DNA of 64,000 bases from Chloroflexota bacterium (GCA_016223105.1 JACRPR010000091.1:1-64000), one strand, 5' to 3'. Positions 38,182 to 49,001 are shown, counted from the stretch's first letter. Numbers and translations: made by a program. Notes: generated by a model from the sequence alone, not told the origin.

Positions 38182-39330
38182 TTACTTTTTCCGAATCGGC
38201 ATCACCGCGAGCGCGCACAACACACCGAGCGCGCCCGCGATCAAAAAGGGCAGGGCATTGCCGCCCAGCACGATCAGCCACGCGCCGAAGGATGGACCGA
38301 CGCCGCCGACAAAGCCGGTCGTCGTCGAAATCATTCCGTACACCGATGAACGCGTTTCGCGCGATGTGCTTGCGGCTTGCAGAGTTTGTTGCGCGAGAAA
38401 TATTGCTTCGCTGAACAGAAACGCGATCAATAGCGGCACGATCCCCAATTGCCACGTTGGCGCGAGTCCCCAGGTTGCGGTGCCGATTCCAAAACCGATC
38501 GCGCTGATCACCAGCACACGCCGCGCGCCCCAGCGTTCGCTCATTCGCCCCAACGCGATCCCCGCGAGCGACGCAACACTGCCCGCCGCCCAAATCAAAT
38601 TGATTTCCTCTTCGGAATTATTCCAACCATCGCGCGCGAGGATCGCGAAAAAAGGTCCGAATGGAATCGCGAATGAAATCGCGATGAGCGATCCCAGGAC
38701 GATGAGCCAGCGGACGTTTGTGTCCATCGCCGCGCGCAGATTCAGCAGAACACTCCCGCGCGCGCGATGCGCGGTCTCGCGCAACGCGAACAATCGCCAG
38801 ATGCCGCATCCGGTTTGCACGACACCGTTGATGATGAACAAGCCGGGAATTTTCAACGGCGCGAGCAGAATCGCGCCGGCGATCGGTCCGACGATCAAGC
38901 CGGTCAACACGGCGGTTTCGGTGATGCTGAACGAGCGCGTCACTTTGTCTTCGCCGGCGGATTCGGTGATGAGCGCGGACAGGGCGGGCCACTGAATCGA
39001 ACTGAGCGCGCTCGCGCCGATCAACAATCCGATCAGCGCGATCCAATCGTCGGTGAACGCGGCGGCGAGTGTGAACACGCCGCTTCCGATGGTTGTGATG
39101 CCGGCGACGATCACGCGCCCGTGCCGATCCGCGAGCGCGCCGCCGATAATCGCAAACCCGGTGCGCGCGAGAAACATCAACGTAAACGCGAATCCAATTT
39201 CTGGCGCGTTTGCGCCGAGTGCGCGCAAATGGAGTGGGAGAAGCGGATCCCACATAAAGCGAACAAAGATGTTGAGAAAAATTGTCGCGCAAATAATTGC
39301 GAGATTGCGATCCATTCCCAAGCGATTCAT
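38182..39330 (-). CDS. MFS transporter
   Basis: 12 TM pattern, FALADRHGR-type loop (GGALADRHGRV). Confidence 0.85.
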   Translation of the reverse strand: MNRLGMDRNLAIICATIFLNIFVRFMWDPLLPLHLRALGANAPEIGFAFTLMFLARTGFAIIGGALADRHGRVIVAGITTIGSGVFTLAAAFTDDWIALIGLLIGASALSSIQWPALSALITESAGEDKVTRSFSITETAVLTGLIVGPIAGAILLAPLKIPGLFIINGVVQTGCGIWRLFALRETAHRARGSVLLNLRAAMDTNVRWLIVLGSLIAISFAIPFGPFFAILARDGWNNSEEEINLIWAAGSVASLAGIALGRMSERWGARRVLVISAIGFGIGTATWGLAPTWQLGIVPLLIAFLFSEAIFLAQQTLQAASTSRETRSSVYGMISTTTGFVGGVGPSFGAWLIVLGGNALPFLIAGALGVLCALAVMPIRKK

Positions 39331-39362
39331 TTCAAGACCTGTTCCATTGAAATTTTCCCACT

Positions 39363-39409
39363 GATACAAGGGAACACGGATAAATAAAAAATCCGTGTTC
39401 CTTTGTATC
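39363..39409. repeat. GAACACGGATA...ATCCGTGTTC hairpin, copy 2
   Basis: GATACAAGGGAACACGGATAAATAAAAAATCCGTGTTCCTTTGTATC. Confidence 0.75.
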
Positions 39410-39557
39410 GGGGGGGAAAAATTTCATTTCATCCCCGCGTCCAATTCTCTGTCGCTCAAAAAAAATCCGTGAACTGCATCGCGCGTTCACGGCACAAAAC
39501 TCTGATGCTTATTCTAGCGCATCGGCGCGGAATGTCAAAAAAATGAATGGGTGTGTG

Positions 39558-39611
39558 GTAGGGGCGAAGCACGCTTCGCGTGAGTGGAGTCGAAGGATGC
39601 ATCGCCCCTAC
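39558..39611. repeat. GTAGGGGCGAAGCA...TGCATCGCCCCTAC palindromic element
   Basis: Inverted ends; related to window end and hisH insertion. Confidence 0.7.
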
Positions 39612-39744
39612 CCGGAATAAAAAATTTTATCCGGGCTTGACAAGATCGGCAACCCTGTGTACCATTGCGCTCGATTCAAGGACAACCGCGGCGTCGCTCC
39701 GCCGGCAAGCGCGCGGTAGAACTTGCAAATAAAGAGAGGGAACA

Positions 39745-41466
39745 ATGGCAGAAAAAAGTGATAATCGTTGGCTGATCGGCGTTGTCGTCATTCTCGTCGT
39801 CGCGCTCGTGGGCGCAGTCTGTGTGGGCGCGGGCGCGTTGTTATTCTTGTCGCAACAACCGACGACCGCGCAAACTTCGCCAGTGCCCGGTGGCGTTAGC
39901 ACACCGGGATCAAGCGCGCCGAAACCAGGCGCGCCCCCCGCGGCGACGCGCGCGCCATCGTCTGCCGCGCGCAATGTTTTGCGTTTGCCCGGCGAAGAGC
40001 CGCCGACGCTCGATCCCGCGCTCACCGGCGACGCGTCCTCCGCCGAATACGTCGTCGAAATTTTTAGCGGCTTGGTGATGCTCGACAAAAATCTCAAAGT
40101 CGCGCCGGACATTGCGGAAGGTTGGAAGGTGAGCGAGGACGGCAAAACGTACACGTTCACGCTTCGCAAGGACGCGCGTTTTCACGACGGTCGCCCGGTG
40201 ACCGCGCAAGATTTCAAATACTCGATTGAGCGCACCGCAAATCCCGCGCTCGCTTCGCACACCGCCGAAACCTACCTCGGCGATATTGTCGGCGTGAAAG
40301 AAAAATTGAATCGCAAGGCGCAAGCGGTGGATGGCGTCAAGGTGATTGACGATTACACCGTCGAAATAAAAATTGACGCGCCGAAAGCGTACTTTCTCGC
40401 CAAGCTGACTTTTCCCACCGCGTATATCGTGGACAAGAATAATGTCGAACGCGGCGGGCGTACTTGGACGGACAAGCCGAATGGCACGGGTCCGTACAAA
40501 TTGCAAGAGTACGTCCGCGGGCAACGGATCATTCTCGCCAAGAACGATAATTTTTATCTCGATCCAAAACCCACCGTCGCGACGGTCGAGTATATTCTTG
40601 CCGGCGGTTCCGCGATGACGATGTACGAAAATGGCGATATGGAAGTTGTGCCGGTTGGCTTGTCGGACATTGAACGCGTGAGCGATCCAGCGAGCCCGTT
40701 GAATAAAGAATTGTACACCGGACCCCGGCTCAGCACCGGCTTTGTCGTGTTCAACACGCGCAAGCCGCCGTTCGATGATCCGAAAGTGCGCCAGGCATTC
40801 GCGCTCGCGATTGATCGCCAGAAACTTGTGGACGTGGTGTATCGCAAAATGCCTTCGGTCGCGACCACGATCTTGCCGCCGGGAATGCCCGGCTATAAAG
40901 AATCGGATGCGAAGCCCGCGTTCGATGCCGCGAAAGCAAAACAATTGTTGGCGGAATCCAAGTATGCCGGCAAATTGCCCGAAGTAACCTGGACGACGAC
41001 CGGTGGTGGTGGCACGACGCCGCAAGGGATTCAAGCGATGGCGGCGATGCTGAAAGAAAATCTCGGCGTCAATGTTTCGATTCAGCAAACCGATTGGGCG
41101 ACGTTCATCGGACAGTTGAACGATCCAGCCAAGAATCCGTACCAAATTTTCGACATCGGTTGGATCGCGGATTATGCCGACCCGGAAAACTTTTTGTCCA
41201 TTCTCTTCCGCAGTGGCAGTACCCAAAACTGGGCGGCGTACTCGAATCCAGAAGTGGATAAAATTCTCGATCAAGCCGGATCGGAAAAAGATTTGACGAA
41301 ACGGTTTGCGCTGTATCAACAAGTCGAACAGATGATCCTCGCGGACAACCCGGTTCTGCCGTTGACGTTCGAGCGCGAGTACTGGCTGACCAAACCGTAC
41401 GTCAAAGATATGCTGTATCCACCACTCATCATTCCGCGTTTGCGGTACGTCTCGCTCGCAAAATAA
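39745..41466 (+). CDS. oligopeptide ABC transporter substrate-binding protein (SBP_bac_5)
   Basis: EEPPTLDPALTGDASSAEYV..., signal/TM segment, KDARFHDGRPVTAQDFKYSIERTA. Confidence 0.92.
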   Translation: MAEKSDNRWLIGVVVILVVALVGAVCVGAGALLFLSQQPTTAQTSPVPGGVSTPGSSAPKPGAPPAATRAPSSAARNVLRLPGEEPPTLDPALTGDASSAEYVVEIFSGLVMLDKNLKVAPDIAEGWKVSEDGKTYTFTLRKDARFHDGRPVTAQDFKYSIERTANPALASHTAETYLGDIVGVKEKLNRKAQAVDGVKVIDDYTVEIKIDAPKAYFLAKLTFPTAYIVDKNNVERGGRTWTDKPNGTGPYKLQEYVRGQRIILAKNDNFYLDPKPTVATVEYILAGGSAMTMYENGDMEVVPVGLSDIERVSDPASPLNKELYTGPRLSTGFVVFNTRKPPFDDPKVRQAFALAIDRQKLVDVVYRKMPSVATTILPPGMPGYKESDAKPAFDAAKAKQLLAESKYAGKLPEVTWTTTGGGGTTPQGIQAMAAMLKENLGVNVSIQQTDWATFIGQLNDPAKNPYQIFDIGWIADYADPENFLSILFRSGSTQNWAAYSNPEVDKILDQAGSEKDLTKRFALYQQVEQMILADNPVLPLTFEREYWLTKPYVKDMLYPPLIIPRLRYVSLAK

Positions 41467-41477
41467 AATGGTCGGTG

Positions 41478-41507
41478 GCGCGTGGCGAGAATTTTCTCGC
41501 CACGCGC
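41478..41507. terminator. perfect 30-bp palindromic hairpin GCGCGTGGCGAGAATTTTCTCGCCACGCGC
   Basis: Fills most of the SBP-dppB gap. Confidence 0.7.
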
Positions 41508-41518
41508 ACTGATAGAAA

Positions 41519-42441
41519 TTGCGAATGGCGGCTCATATTATTCGCCGGCTGATCTGGTTGCCGGTTGTGCTATTCTTCGTTTCGGTCATCACCTTCGCGT
41601 TGGGATTGTACGGACCGGGCAATCCTGTGACGGTGATGTTGGGTTTGCACGCGACCCCCGATACGATTGCGCGGTTGAATCAGGAATACGGATTCGACCA
41701 ACCCTTCCACGTTCAATACCTCCACTATATCGGCAATGCCCTGCAAGGCAACTTTGGCTATTCCCTCGTCAAATATCGCGATCAACCGGTCGGACGATTG
41801 ATCGCGGAACGTTTGCCGGTAACGATGCAACTCAATCTCCTCGCGCTGATCATCGGCAGTGTCCTCGGCATTCCGCTCGGCATCCTTGCCGGGTTGTATC
41901 GCAATTCCTGGTTCGATTGGAGCGTCCGCACGCTCTCGCTCATCGCGGTTTCGATTCCGATTATTTTTCTCATGCCGGTTTTGCTGTTCGTTTTTTCGCG
42001 CCAACACGAAATTATTTTATCGTTTTCAAATTCCAAATTTACGCTGGGTCCCTTTCTGCCGATGGTCGCGGGTCGCTGGGAAGGAATTTTTTCCGGCAAG
42101 ATTGTGTTGCCGGTGCTGATCGAATCGCTCGGGTTCATCGCGATTCTCACGCGGCAGATGCGCGCGGGAATGATTGACGTGCTGGGACAGGACTATGTTC
42201 GTACCGCGCGCGCGAAAGGATCCTGGGTTTGTCGCTCGGCGGTTTGGTCGAGGGCTCGTTCCTGGTTGAAAATTTTTTTGGCATTCCCGGCGTCGGCAGT
42301 CTCGCGTTCGAAGCGTTCAATTCGCGCGAGTACTATGTGATTATGGCGGTTACGATCATCATCGCCGTCGCGTACGTGGTTGCGAATATGTTCGTAGATT
42401 TTCTCTACCCGATTCTCGACCCGCGGATTAGGAAGGCGTGA
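41519..42441 (+). pseudogene. DppB-like permease with internal deletion and frameshift near 42220
   Basis: DYVRTARAKG then frame change to LGLSLGGLVEGSFLVENFFGIPGVGSLAFEAF; intervening ~22 aa typical of DppB missing. Confidence 0.8.
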
Positions 42442-43403
42442 TGGCATCGGCACATACCGCGCTTCCGCGCCAATCCAAAATCAATTTGCGCGCGCGTTCG
42501 CCCTGGGCGCAATTATTTATGCGCCTCGTGCGGAACGTACCAGCATTCATCGGGTTGCTCTTTGTGCTGGCATTTTTCCTGGTCGCGATTTTTGCGAATG
42601 TGCTGTCGCCGTATTCGTACGACAAACAAGACCTGGACAATGTTGAAAAGCCGCCGAGCGCGTTGCACCTGGCGGGCACCGATACGTTGGGTCGCGATAT
42701 GTTGAGCCGGCTGATTTACGGCACGCGCTCCTCCGCCTTCGTCGTCCTCCTAGTAACGGCGGTCAATTTATTGCTCGGCGTTCCGCTCGGCGCAATTGCC
42801 GGCTATTTCGGCGGCGCGGTGGATAATTTCATCATGCGCGTCGCGGATATTCTGTTCGCGTTCCCAGGTTTGCTTTTTACATTTTTGATCGCGGCAACGG
42901 TGCGCCCCGCCATTCTCGATTGGGCGCGCGCGAATGGACTGGGTGATCTCGCGCGCACCGGCTATTTGGATTACGCGGTCGTCATTCTCGCATTGGGCTT
43001 GATCGGTTGGGCAGGGCTCGCGCGTTTCGTGCGCGCCCAAGTGTTGGCGGTCAAAGAACGCGAGTACGTGGTGAGCGCGCGCTCGACTGGTGTGCCGACG
43101 AGCAAGGTCATTCTGCGGCACATTTTGCCGAACGCGCTCGCGCCGATTATCGTGATGCTTTCGATGGGGATGGGTTTCATCGCGTTATCGGAGGGCTATC
43201 TCAGTTTTCTCGGCATCGGACTCCAGCCGCCGAATCCGAGTTGGGGCAACATTATGGCGGAGAACGCCGGGCGATATTGGCGGCGTTACCCGGAAATGTT
43301 GTGGCTCGTGTTCATTCCCGGGTTGTTGTTTACGATCATCGTTCTCGCATTCAGTTTTCTGGGCGATGGTTTGAATGAAGCGTTGAATCCGGAAATAGAT
43401 TGA
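42438..43403 (+). CDS. DppC-like oligopeptide permease
   Basis: HLAGTDTLGRDMLSRLIYGTRSS..., VSARSTGVPTSKVILRHILPNALAPIIV. Confidence 0.92.
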   Translation: MMASAHTALPRQSKINLRARSPWAQLFMRLVRNVPAFIGLLFVLAFFLVAIFANVLSPYSYDKQDLDNVEKPPSALHLAGTDTLGRDMLSRLIYGTRSSAFVVLLVTAVNLLLGVPLGAIAGYFGGAVDNFIMRVADILFAFPGLLFTFLIAATVRPAILDWARANGLGDLARTGYLDYAVVILALGLIGWAGLARFVRAQVLAVKEREYVVSARSTGVPTSKVILRHILPNALAPIIVMLSMGMGFIALSEGYLSFLGIGLQPPNPSWGNIMAENAGRYWRRYPEMLWLVFIPGLLFTIIVLAFSFLGDGLNEALNPEID

Positions 43404-43576
43404 TTGCTGATTTTTGATTTCTGATTTGAAAATCCGGTGACGGAGTCGAGCGTTTACGCGGTTAACCGATTGACAAGCAACCCGCTAAAGCGGGGAGTCC
43501 AATCTCGCGCAATGATCAAATCATAAATCATAAATCATAAATCATAAATCATAAATCATAAATCGCAAATCTTAAA
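43401..43576. repeat. composite: heptad arms flanking two-hairpin element
   Basis: GATTGCTGATTTTTGATTTCTGATTTG ... T4 ... AATGATCAAATCATAAAT(CATAAAT)n CGCAAATC. Confidence 0.8.
43442..43500 (-). repeat. 58-60 bp two-hairpin element, copy T4
   Basis: GGAGTCGAGCGTTTACGCGGTT...CCCGCTAAAGCGGGGAGTCC. Confidence 0.8.
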
Positions 43577-43593
43577 TTCTCCACGGAGTTGCA

Positions 43594-44595
43594 ATGGCTA
43601 CGTTACTCGATGTTAAAGATCTAAGAACTGAATTTCACACGCAAGACGGCGTAGTGCACGCGGTCAACGGTGTTTCGTTTTCGGTTGACGAAGGCGAGAC
43701 GCTCGGACTCGTCGGCGAATCGGGATGCGGCAAATCGGTTTCGATGTTGTCCGTGATGCGTTTGATCCCGATGCCGCCCGGCAAAATCAAAACCGGGCAA
43801 GTGATGTTTCAAGGTCGCGATTTGTTGAAGGTGGACGACGAAGAAATTCGCTCCGTGCGCGGCAACAAAATCGCGATGGTGTTTCAAGACCCGATGACCT
43901 CGCTCAACCCGGTGTTGACGATCGGTACTCAAATCGCCGAATCGCTCGAATTGCATTTGGGCATGACGCGCGAACAAGCGCGCAAACGTTCGGTCGAACT
44001 TTTGAAAATGGTCGGCATCCCTGAAGCCGAAGGTCGGCTCGACGATTATCCGCATCAATTTTCCGGCGGGATGCGCCAACGCGTGATGATCGCAATGGCA
44101 TTGTCCTGCTCGCCGCAATTGTTGATCGCGGACGAACCGACGACCGCGCTCGATGTAACGATTCAAGCGCAGATCATTGATATTGTGAAACGCTTGAAAC
44201 GCGAACTCGGAATGGCGATCATTTGGATCACGCACGATTTGGGCGTGATCGCCGGACTCGCGGATCGCATCAATGTAATGTACGCCGGGTTTGTGATCGA
44301 GACCGCGCCGGTGAAAGAAATTTTCGGCAACCCCCTGCATCCGTACACGCTCGGCTTGCTCGGTTCGATTCCGCGCTTGGACGAACATCGCAAAGCCAAA
44401 CTCACGCCGATTGAAGGTCTGCCGCCGGATTTAATTTCGATGCCGACCGGTTGTCCATTTCATGATCGCTGTCGCTATCGCACGGAAAAATGTTCGCAAG
44501 AAAATCCCGCGCTCGAATTGGGCGGGGTGCGTCATTCGGTCGCGTGTTGGAATTGGCAAGACGTTCAGAAAGCGCGCGGCGCGAGCGCGGCGTAA
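43594..44595 (+). CDS. oligopeptide ABC transporter ATPase (DppD-like)
   Basis: [49 protein letters not shown]. Confidence 0.93.
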   Translation: MATLLDVKDLRTEFHTQDGVVHAVNGVSFSVDEGETLGLVGESGCGKSVSMLSVMRLIPMPPGKIKTGQVMFQGRDLLKVDDEEIRSVRGNKIAMVFQDPMTSLNPVLTIGTQIAESLELHLGMTREQARKRSVELLKMVGIPEAEGRLDDYPHQFSGGMRQRVMIAMALSCSPQLLIADEPTTALDVTIQAQIIDIVKRLKRELGMAIIWITHDLGVIAGLADRINVMYAGFVIETAPVKEIFGNPLHPYTLGLLGSIPRLDEHRKAKLTPIEGLPPDLISMPTGCPFHDRCRYRTEKCSQENPALELGGVRHSVACWNWQDVQKARGASAA

Positions 44596-44617
44596 TCCGA
44601 GAATCAAGGAGATCAAG

Positions 44618-45604
44618 ATGGCAACAAATGGAAACGGTGCGCTGGTGCAAGTGCGCGGACTGAAAAAATATTTTCCGATTACGCAAGGCATTATTTTTCA
44701 GCGCAAGGTCGCGGATGTCAAAGCGGTAGACGGTTTGGATTTTGAAATACACAAAGGCGAGACGCTGGGGCTGGTCGGCGAATCGGGGTGTGGCAAGTCC
44801 ACCACCGGGCGTTCGATTTTGCAGTTGTATCGTCCGACTGCCGGTGAGGTGATCTTTCAAGGCAAAGACCTGGTCAAACTGAAAGGCGAAGACCTGCGGA
44901 AGATGCGGCGCAATATGCAAATGATTTTTCAGGATCCGTACGCGTCGCTGAATCCCAGGATGACGGTCGGCGATATTATTGGCGAGCCGTTGGAAGTGCA
45001 CAACATTGCGAAAGGCAAAGAGAAAAAAGAACGCGTGCAGGATTTATTGCAAACGGTCGGGTTGAACCCGTACTTTGTCAATCGTTATCCGCACGAATTT
45101 TCCGGCGGGCAACGGCAACGTATCGGCATCGCGCGCGCGCTGGCGGTGCAACCGGATTTTATCGTGTGCGACGAGCCGATCAGCGCGCTGGATGTTTCGA
45201 TTCAAGCGCAGATTATTAATCTGCTCGAAGAACTGCAAGGGAAATTCAATCTGACGTATTTGTTTATCGCGCACGACTTGTCGGTGGTGCGGCACATTTC
45301 GGATCGCATCGCGGTGATGTATCTCGGCAAAATTGTCGAGTTGACGGATCGGACTGCGCTGTACGCCAATCCGTTACATCCGTACACCAAAGCGTTGTTG
45401 TCCGCGGTGCCGATTCCCGATCCGGTCGTCGAAGAAAAACGCGAACGGATTATTTTGACTGGCGATGTGCCGAGTCCGGTGAAACCGCCGAGTGGCTGTC
45501 GCTTTCACACGCGTTGTCCGATCGCGATTGACAAATGCAAGAGCATTGATCCGGAATTTCGCGACGCGGCGAGTGGACACTGGGTCGCGTGTCATCTGGC
45601 GTAG
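44618..45604 (+). CDS. oligopeptide ABC transporter ATPase (DppF-like)
   Basis: [49 protein letters not shown]. Confidence 0.93.
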   Translation: MATNGNGALVQVRGLKKYFPITQGIIFQRKVADVKAVDGLDFEIHKGETLGLVGESGCGKSTTGRSILQLYRPTAGEVIFQGKDLVKLKGEDLRKMRRNMQMIFQDPYASLNPRMTVGDIIGEPLEVHNIAKGKEKKERVQDLLQTVGLNPYFVNRYPHEFSGGQRQRIGIARALAVQPDFIVCDEPISALDVSIQAQIINLLEELQGKFNLTYLFIAHDLSVVRHISDRIAVMYLGKIVELTDRTALYANPLHPYTKALLSAVPIPDPVVEEKRERIILTGDVPSPVKPPSGCRFHTRCPIAIDKCKSIDPEFRDAASGHWVACHLA

Positions 45605-45705
45605 AGAAGAGATTGAGAGATTGGAGATTGGAAATTGGAAGTTAGATGTTGGAGATTAGATTCCAACTTCCAATCTCCAACGTCCAATTTCTAATTTCCG
45701 ATCAT
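45605..45705. repeat. heptad inverted array (TTGGAGA/TCCAACT words)
   Basis: GAGATTGGAGATTGGAAATTGGAAG... opposite TTCCAACTTCCAATCTCCAACGTCCAATTTC. Confidence 0.8.
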
Positions 45706-45778
45706 AAATATTCCACCGGCGGGCAAGCCCCGCCGGTTTTGTTTGTTGCGGACCACAACGAATTGAGAAAGGAACGCA

Positions 45779-47509
45779 TTGGGAAAAAGACGAATTTATA
45801 AAAATTTATTTGCATTTATTATCGCGCTGATCGCGACCGCGTGCGCGACGCGACCGACCTTACCGCCGCCGTCGCCCACGCGCGCGGTTGAGCCGACGCG
45901 CGCAGTAGAACCGATGCGCGTAATCGAACCGACCGCGACCGCGCCCGCCAAATCGGATGCGCCGCTGTTTATTTTCGGCGCGCCCGGCGAACCAGTGTGC
46001 CTCGATCCCGCGCTCGCGACCGATCCAAATTCCGCGCGCGTGTCGAACCAAATTTTTCAGGGCTTGGTGAAATTCGATCGCGATACGCTGAACATCGCGC
46101 CCGCGCTCGCGGAAAAATGGGCGATCGCGGATGCGGGCAAAACTTGGACGTTTACGTTGCGACGCGGCATCAAATTTCACGACGGCGCGGATTTCGACGC
46201 GGATGCGGTGGTGGAAAATTGGGACTATTGGCGCAACTCGCGCAACCCAACCCACGCCGCGCAGATTCAAGCCGGGCGCGCGTTCGAATTTTACGAATCC
46301 CAGTTTGGCGGATTCGACGGCGCGAGTAGCATCACGCAAGTCGAAGCGGCGGACGCGACGACGGTAAAATTTATTTTGCGCGAGCCGCACGGCGCGTTCC
46401 TGAACAATCTCGCGATGCCCGCGTTCGGATTGGCGAGTCCGCGCGCGCTCGAACGCGCGGGGAGCGCATCGTGCGCGAAACCGGTTGGCACCGGCGCGTA
46501 CCAATTGCGCGAGTGGAAACCGGGCGTAGCGATCACGCTCGACGCGTTTGAAAATTACTGGGATCAAGCGAACGCGCCGAAAATGAAACGCGTGATCATT
46601 CGCGCGATTCCCGATGACGCCGCGCGTCGCGCCGCATTGCTCGCCGGCGAGATTCACGGGTTGGAAGGAATTGATCTGCGCGAGGTCCCTGCGCTTAAAA
46701 ATGATTCGCGCGTAAAAATAATTTCGCGCCCGGCGATTTCGACCGGCTATGTCGCGTTCAACTTTCGCGTCAAGGAATTTCAGGACGCGCGCGTGCGCCA
46801 GGCGTTCGCGCTCGCGCTCAACAAAGCGAGCATCGGCGAAAAAAATTATGGCGACACCGGATTCATCGCCAAACAATTTCTGCCGCCCGCGTTCGCCGGT
46901 TTCATCAAAGATTTTGAAGATTGGAAATTCGATTCCGCCGCCGCGAAAAAATTATTGAGCGACGCCGGTTTTCCGAACGGCATTTCCGAAATCACGTTCG
47001 ACGGCAGAAAAATTCCGCTTGAATTATGGTACTCGCCGCAAGCGCGACCGTACGCGCCGTACCCGCAAGAACTCGCGACGATGCTCGCGAGCGATTGGGC
47101 AAAAGCCGGGATCAACGCGCGCGTGCAAACGACCGATGCGAAAACTTTTTTGGAACGCCGCCGCATCGGACAATTGCCGCTCTATCTTTTGGGCTGGGTT
47201 GGCGATAATGGCGACCCCGACGAATTTTTGTGTTACACATTTTGCCTCGACACGCGTGATGCCGCGCTCGCGCGCGAAGGTTTTCTCGCGGACAAGGAAA
47301 TTTCCGACACCTTGAAACGCGCCGCGACGTTGACGGATCAAGCCGAACGCGCGCGCTTGTATCAGTACGCGGAACGTTTGATTCGCGCGCGCGCGTTGCG
47401 AATTTTTATCGCGCACGCGCAAACGCCGCTTGCGTTCGCGGCGAATGTTGAAGGGTACATCGCGCATCCGCTCGGCATAGAATTTTTTGGATCGGTGATC
47501 GTCAAGTAA
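45779..47509 (+). CDS. second oligopeptide SBP (TTG start), lipoprotein-like
   Basis: LFAFIIALIATACATRP; GEPVCLDPALATDPNSARVSNQIFQGLV. Confidence 0.9.
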   Translation: MGKRRIYKNLFAFIIALIATACATRPTLPPPSPTRAVEPTRAVEPMRVIEPTATAPAKSDAPLFIFGAPGEPVCLDPALATDPNSARVSNQIFQGLVKFDRDTLNIAPALAEKWAIADAGKTWTFTLRRGIKFHDGADFDADAVVENWDYWRNSRNPTHAAQIQAGRAFEFYESQFGGFDGASSITQVEAADATTVKFILREPHGAFLNNLAMPAFGLASPRALERAGSASCAKPVGTGAYQLREWKPGVAITLDAFENYWDQANAPKMKRVIIRAIPDDAARRAALLAGEIHGLEGIDLREVPALKNDSRVKIISRPAISTGYVAFNFRVKEFQDARVRQAFALALNKASIGEKNYGDTGFIAKQFLPPAFAGFIKDFEDWKFDSAAAKKLLSDAGFPNGISEITFDGRKIPLELWYSPQARPYAPYPQELATMLASDWAKAGINARVQTTDAKTFLERRRIGQLPLYLLGWVGDNGDPDEFLCYTFCLDTRDAALAREGFLADKEISDTLKRAATLTDQAERARLYQYAERLIRARALRIFIAHAQTPLAFAANVEGYIAHPLGIEFFGSVIVK

Positions 47510-47527
47510 GCGATCAATCCAAATTGA

Positions 47528-47586
47528 AACCACCGATTTCACAAATGACACAGATTTTTTCTGTGCCATCTGCGAAATCGGTGGTT
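47528..47586. terminator. long hairpin terminator AACCACCGATTTC...GAAATCGGTGGTT
   Basis: Extended near-perfect stem followed by T-rich tract, between convergent genes. Confidence 0.75.
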
Positions 47587-47603
47587 ATTTTTTTGCATGC
47601 GAA

Positions 47604-48602
47604 CTAATGGGGCGGAATCGCGGCGTCGCGCGCGGAAGGTGTTGGCAGGTACGATAAAGTGGCAGGCATGCATTTGGGAAAGCGTTGCTGATGGATGTTG
47701 GCGATCTGAAATGGAATTTCGTGGTCTTGCCAATAACTCGCGTCCGCCGGAACCCATTGCGATAGGGTTTGTTGCGCTTTGATCAACCAAATCGTCGAAT
47801 AGAACTCGTTCTTCACCTGTCCCTCTTCCGACGGACACGCGCTTGACCAACCGAGCGATTGCGGATAATAAATCACCATCACTTCCTTGATGCTCCACGC
47901 GGTTGTGATGATTTCGCGCGTCTCATCGCTGACGCGTTGCCAACCTGGTTTGTTGAACAAGATCAACTCGCCGCCGAACTCGATCAATCCGAGATGGCTG
48001 TACCCGTAACTGCACGTTTGCCGTTCGCGCATCAACGTAATAAATTTGATGCGGCTCAACGCTTCGTATAATGTAACCTGGTTCATTGGCGGACCATCGC
48101 TTTGCCAACGCGCCGCGATGATTGAATCGGTGGGCAGATCGAAATTCGTGATGCGCGGAATCCATTTTGTGATCGCGTGAATGACGCGCGCCTCTTGCCC
48201 GTCGAAACGCAAATAACGAATTTGCTGGGGATCGAAAATCCATGCCAGCGCGCGTTCGCGCTCGACCGGGTTCATTGATTCCCACTGCCAGGTTACGCCG
48301 CCCGTATGCCAACGATCATCGCGATTAAATGTCGCGATGCGCGCGCCCTCGGCGTTGAAATAATCGAACACGTCATTATTCGATGGGCGCATCAATGCCG
48401 GCAAATCCGGGATCGGCATTGGGATTGGCGCTGGGATTTGCTCGACCGTTTGGCTTTTGCTCAAAGCCGGTTCACGCGTAACCGTTCGCGCGATTTTTGT
48501 TGGCTGACTCGGCGCGCCGGAAAAAATTCCGGTGATTGTGCTGGCGATCAAAACCAGGATCAGTAATCGAACACCGCGCGAGCAGTGAAAAATGGTTCGC
48601 AT
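47604..48602 (-). CDS. hypothetical secreted protein
   Basis: Signal-like N-terminus MRTIFHCSRGVRLLILVLIASTITGIF. Confidence 0.6.
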   Translation of the reverse strand: MRTIFHCSRGVRLLILVLIASTITGIFSGAPSQPTKIARTVTREPALSKSQTVEQIPAPIPMPIPDLPALMRPSNNDVFDYFNAEGARIATFNRDDRWHTGGVTWQWESMNPVERERALAWIFDPQQIRYLRFDGQEARVIHAITKWIPRITNFDLPTDSIIAARWQSDGPPMNQVTLYEALSRIKFITLMRERQTCSYGYSHLGLIEFGGELILFNKPGWQRVSDETREIITTAWSIKEVMVIYYPQSLGWSSACPSEEGQVKNEFYSTIWLIKAQQTLSQWVPADASYWQDHEIPFQIANIHQQRFPKCMPATLSYLPTPSARDAAIPPH

Positions 48603-48616
48603 AAAATTCTTTCGCT

Positions 48617-48985
48617 TTAATGCAACCGTTCGATGCGATTCGGCAATGTGCCTGCCGCGTACGCGCGCGCGGCGCGTTCGATGTCGTGTTCGTCTGTGAT
48701 GATTGGCGCGATGCCCGCGGATTGAATGAACGCGTACGCGCCATTGCCCATTCCGCCCGCGATGATCGCGACGCAATCGCGCGCGGCGGCGAGCATATCT
48801 CCGTGTGCCGCGTCGCCGTGATGATGATCGTGATGTTCGTGCGTTTGGTGAAACGCTTTAGCGCGGCGTTCGCGTGAAACGATCTTGCCGTCACTCACCG
48901 TAACGATTTCAAAGTACGGCGCGCGTCCAAAGTGCGCGCTAATCCGTGTGCCATCTTCCGTCGCAATTGCAATTTTGGTTGACAT
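48617..48985 (-). CDS. NifX/NifB-like dinitrogenase iron-molybdenum cofactor-type protein, His-rich
   Basis: KIAIATEDGTRISAHFGRAPYFEIVTV, HEHHDHHHGDAAHGD, IAGGMGNGAY. Confidence 0.8.
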   Translation of the reverse strand: MSTKIAIATEDGTRISAHFGRAPYFEIVTVSDGKIVSRERRAKAFHQTHEHHDHHHGDAAHGDMLAAARDCVAIIAGGMGNGAYAFIQSAGIAPIITDEHDIERAARAYAAGTLPNRIERLH

Positions 48986-49001
48986 CTCGAATCCTTGTTA
49001 T

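Noticed and set aside
39910-41322. 470-aa minus-strand ORF opposite the oligopeptide SBP
   Set aside because: Shadow ORF of a GC-rich gene; low-complexity Arg/His-rich translation, sense strand has clear SBP motifs
43515-43576. Possible CRISPR-like array (CATAAAT)n
   Set aside because: Contiguous 7-bp tandem words without spacers; no cas genes in window
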